Shown: positions 5,668-6,370 of the stretch, one piece after another
How the letters are laid out: every line of letters starts with the position of its first letter
How positions within the stretch are numbered: position 1 is the stretch's first letter
Assembly: GCA_003354055.1 (NCBI GenBank)
Contig: PIVQ01000437.1
Coordinates: forward strand, 1 to 6,370
Direction: 5' to 3'
Length of the DNA: 6,370 bases
From: Desulfobacteraceae bacterium
Lineage (GTDB): Bacteria > Desulfobacterota > Desulfobacteria > Desulfobacterales > Desulfobacteraceae
Made by a program: the position numbers and the translations under genes
The notes under the pieces: generated by a model
The model's input: only the letters and a program-made list of their open reading frames with translations
What the model was told of the DNA's origin: nothing
Database searches by the model: none

Positions 5668-6370
5668 CGATTCTCAATTTTTCAGGGTTATGGGCCCTTG
5701 TTCTGATTCCGGTATTGATTCTCATTCACCGGCTCAGGAACAAACCGGTCAGAAAAGTGACGACAACCCTGTTCATCTGGGAACAGGTCATGAAAGGCCG
5801 GACCGGCAGGCTCTCCATTGAATCCCTGGTTAAAAACCGCTCTCTTATTCTCCAGGCCCTGACCCTTTTTCTTCTGGTTCTGGCCCTGGCAGATCCCGGC
5901 GTTTTTATAACGGCGGCGGCCCCTGAAAACACCATTCTCATACTGGACACCAGTGCCAGTATGAAAACCCTTACAGGAAGCGGTGCCAGCGGTACCCGTT
6001 TTGACAAGGCCAGGCAACTCGCACTTGAAGAGATCGGCGACTTAACCGGTTCTGGAAAAATCATGGTGATTGATGCCGGCCTGGTTCCGGTCATTGCAGC
6101 CCCGTTTTCCTCTGATAAACGCCTGCTGGCCCGGTCCATAAACAGTATGCAGCCTAAGGATGTGGGAGGGAATATGGCTAAGGCGGTTTATCTGGCCCTT
6201 TCCTTTTTGACCCGGGATAATCGCCGTCATATCCGCATCCTTACGGACGGAGCCGGATATGATCTTGGTGCCGTTGTCCGGATGAATCCTAAAATCCAAC
6301 CGGTTATTGTCAAGGGCGGGGAAAGAAATGTAGGGATTACCCGGTTTGAATTCAGGCCCCTGCCCGGGGC
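5664..6370 (+). CDS. BatA-like VWA membrane protein (3' partial)
   Basis: An open frame from ATG 5664 to the right edge, 235 complete codons with no stop. Residues 1-60 match the BatA N-terminal region (PF07584): membrane helix at about 4-22, a basic segment (HRLRNKPVRK, 22-31), TTLFIWEQV (34-42), then a second helix at about 60-77 ending in LALADP. A VWA domain follows, with DTSASM (95-100), the first metal-site motif, and LTDGAG (193-198), which supplies Asp195. The usual Thr of the second motif is not obvious; the equivalent stretch reads KDVGGNMAKAV (165-175). Charge distribution puts the N-terminus outside, the basic loop inside and the VWA domain in the periplasm. The text after the VWA fold (ERNVGITRFEFRPLPG, 220-235) resembles longer family members that carry a further beta-sandwich domain, so the full protein is probably well over the roughly 330 residues of classic BatA. 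AGGGAG (5650-5655) lies 8 nt before the start, and the start overlaps the DUF58 stop by 4 nt. Confidence 0.9.
   Translation, partial: MTILNFSGLWALVLIPVLILIHRLRNKPVRKVTTTLFIWEQVMKGRTGRLSIESLVKNRSLILQALTLFLLVLALADPGVFITAAAPENTILILDTSASMKTLTGSGASGTRFDKARQLALEEIGDLTGSGKIMVIDAGLVPVIAAPFSSDKRLLARSINSMQPKDVGGNMAKAVYLALSFLTRDNRRHIRILTDGAGYDLGAVVRMNPKIQPVIVKGGERNVGITRFEFRPLPG

Noticed and set aside
5688..6299. Overlapping - strand open frames opposite the BatA-like gene (5688-6017, 5726-6139, 6042-6299)
   Set aside because: The + strand frame here encodes clear BatA N-terminal and VWA motifs and is open through to the edge; the - strand frames are shadows of it.
1..6370. Anti-phage or conflict system built on MoxR and VWA proteins
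   Set aside because: Some MoxR/VWA pairs occur in such systems, but no nuclease, protease, toxin or other effector is present and the neighbours are envelope membrane proteins.
1..6370. Rho-independent terminators, internal promoters, CRISPR repeats or RNA genes
   Set aside because: Gaps between genes are at most 18 nt, no GC-rich hairpin with a T-run lies at a gene end, and no direct-repeat array or tRNA-like segment was seen by eye.

Overview
The window carries six tightly packed genes, all on the + strand, that look like one operon of the MoxR ATPase / DUF58 / von Willebrand factor A (VWA) type. Both outermost genes are cut by the window edges. Junctions are 18, 2, 3 and 18 nt, followed by a 4-nt ATGA overlap. 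No internal promoter or terminator is visible, and no tRNA, rRNA, mobile element or CRISPR array was seen. There is no intergenic stretch longer than 18 nt.

Order: (1) an envelope protein with a periplasmic-type N-terminal domain, two membrane segments and a C-terminal beta-rich domain, probably missing its true N-terminus to the left; (2) a roughly six-helix membrane protein resembling an ABC-2 type permease; (3) a protein with three membrane segments and a long hydrophilic tail, similar in plan to DUF4175-type proteins; (4) a MoxR-family AAA+ ATPase with complete motifs; (5) a DUF58 protein with a complete VWA metal site; (6) a BatA-like protein (N-terminal membrane helices plus VWA domain) that runs off the right edge.

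Working model (inference): MoxR and DUF58 are soluble cytoplasmic partners. MoxR ATPases are thought to act as chaperones or remodelling factors together with VWA proteins. Proteins 1, 3 and 6 place large domains outside the inner membrane by the positive-inside rule, and protein 2 may be the permease half of a transporter whose ATPase gene would lie further left. The whole would be an inner-membrane or periplasmic assembly with a cytoplasmic ATP-driven component. Its substrate cannot be told from sequence.

The organism looks like a Gram-negative bacterium of moderate GC content. The gene order and protein style suggest a sulfate-reducing Desulfobacterales-type deltaproteobacterium (Desulfobacterota), but this is an impression and not a proof. 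The core of the window is a known type of gene cluster. The less ordinary parts are the accessory membrane proteins, the tandem in-frame TAG TAG ATG junction between genes 3 and 4, and the BatA-like protein, which seems to belong to a long form with an extra domain beyond the window.
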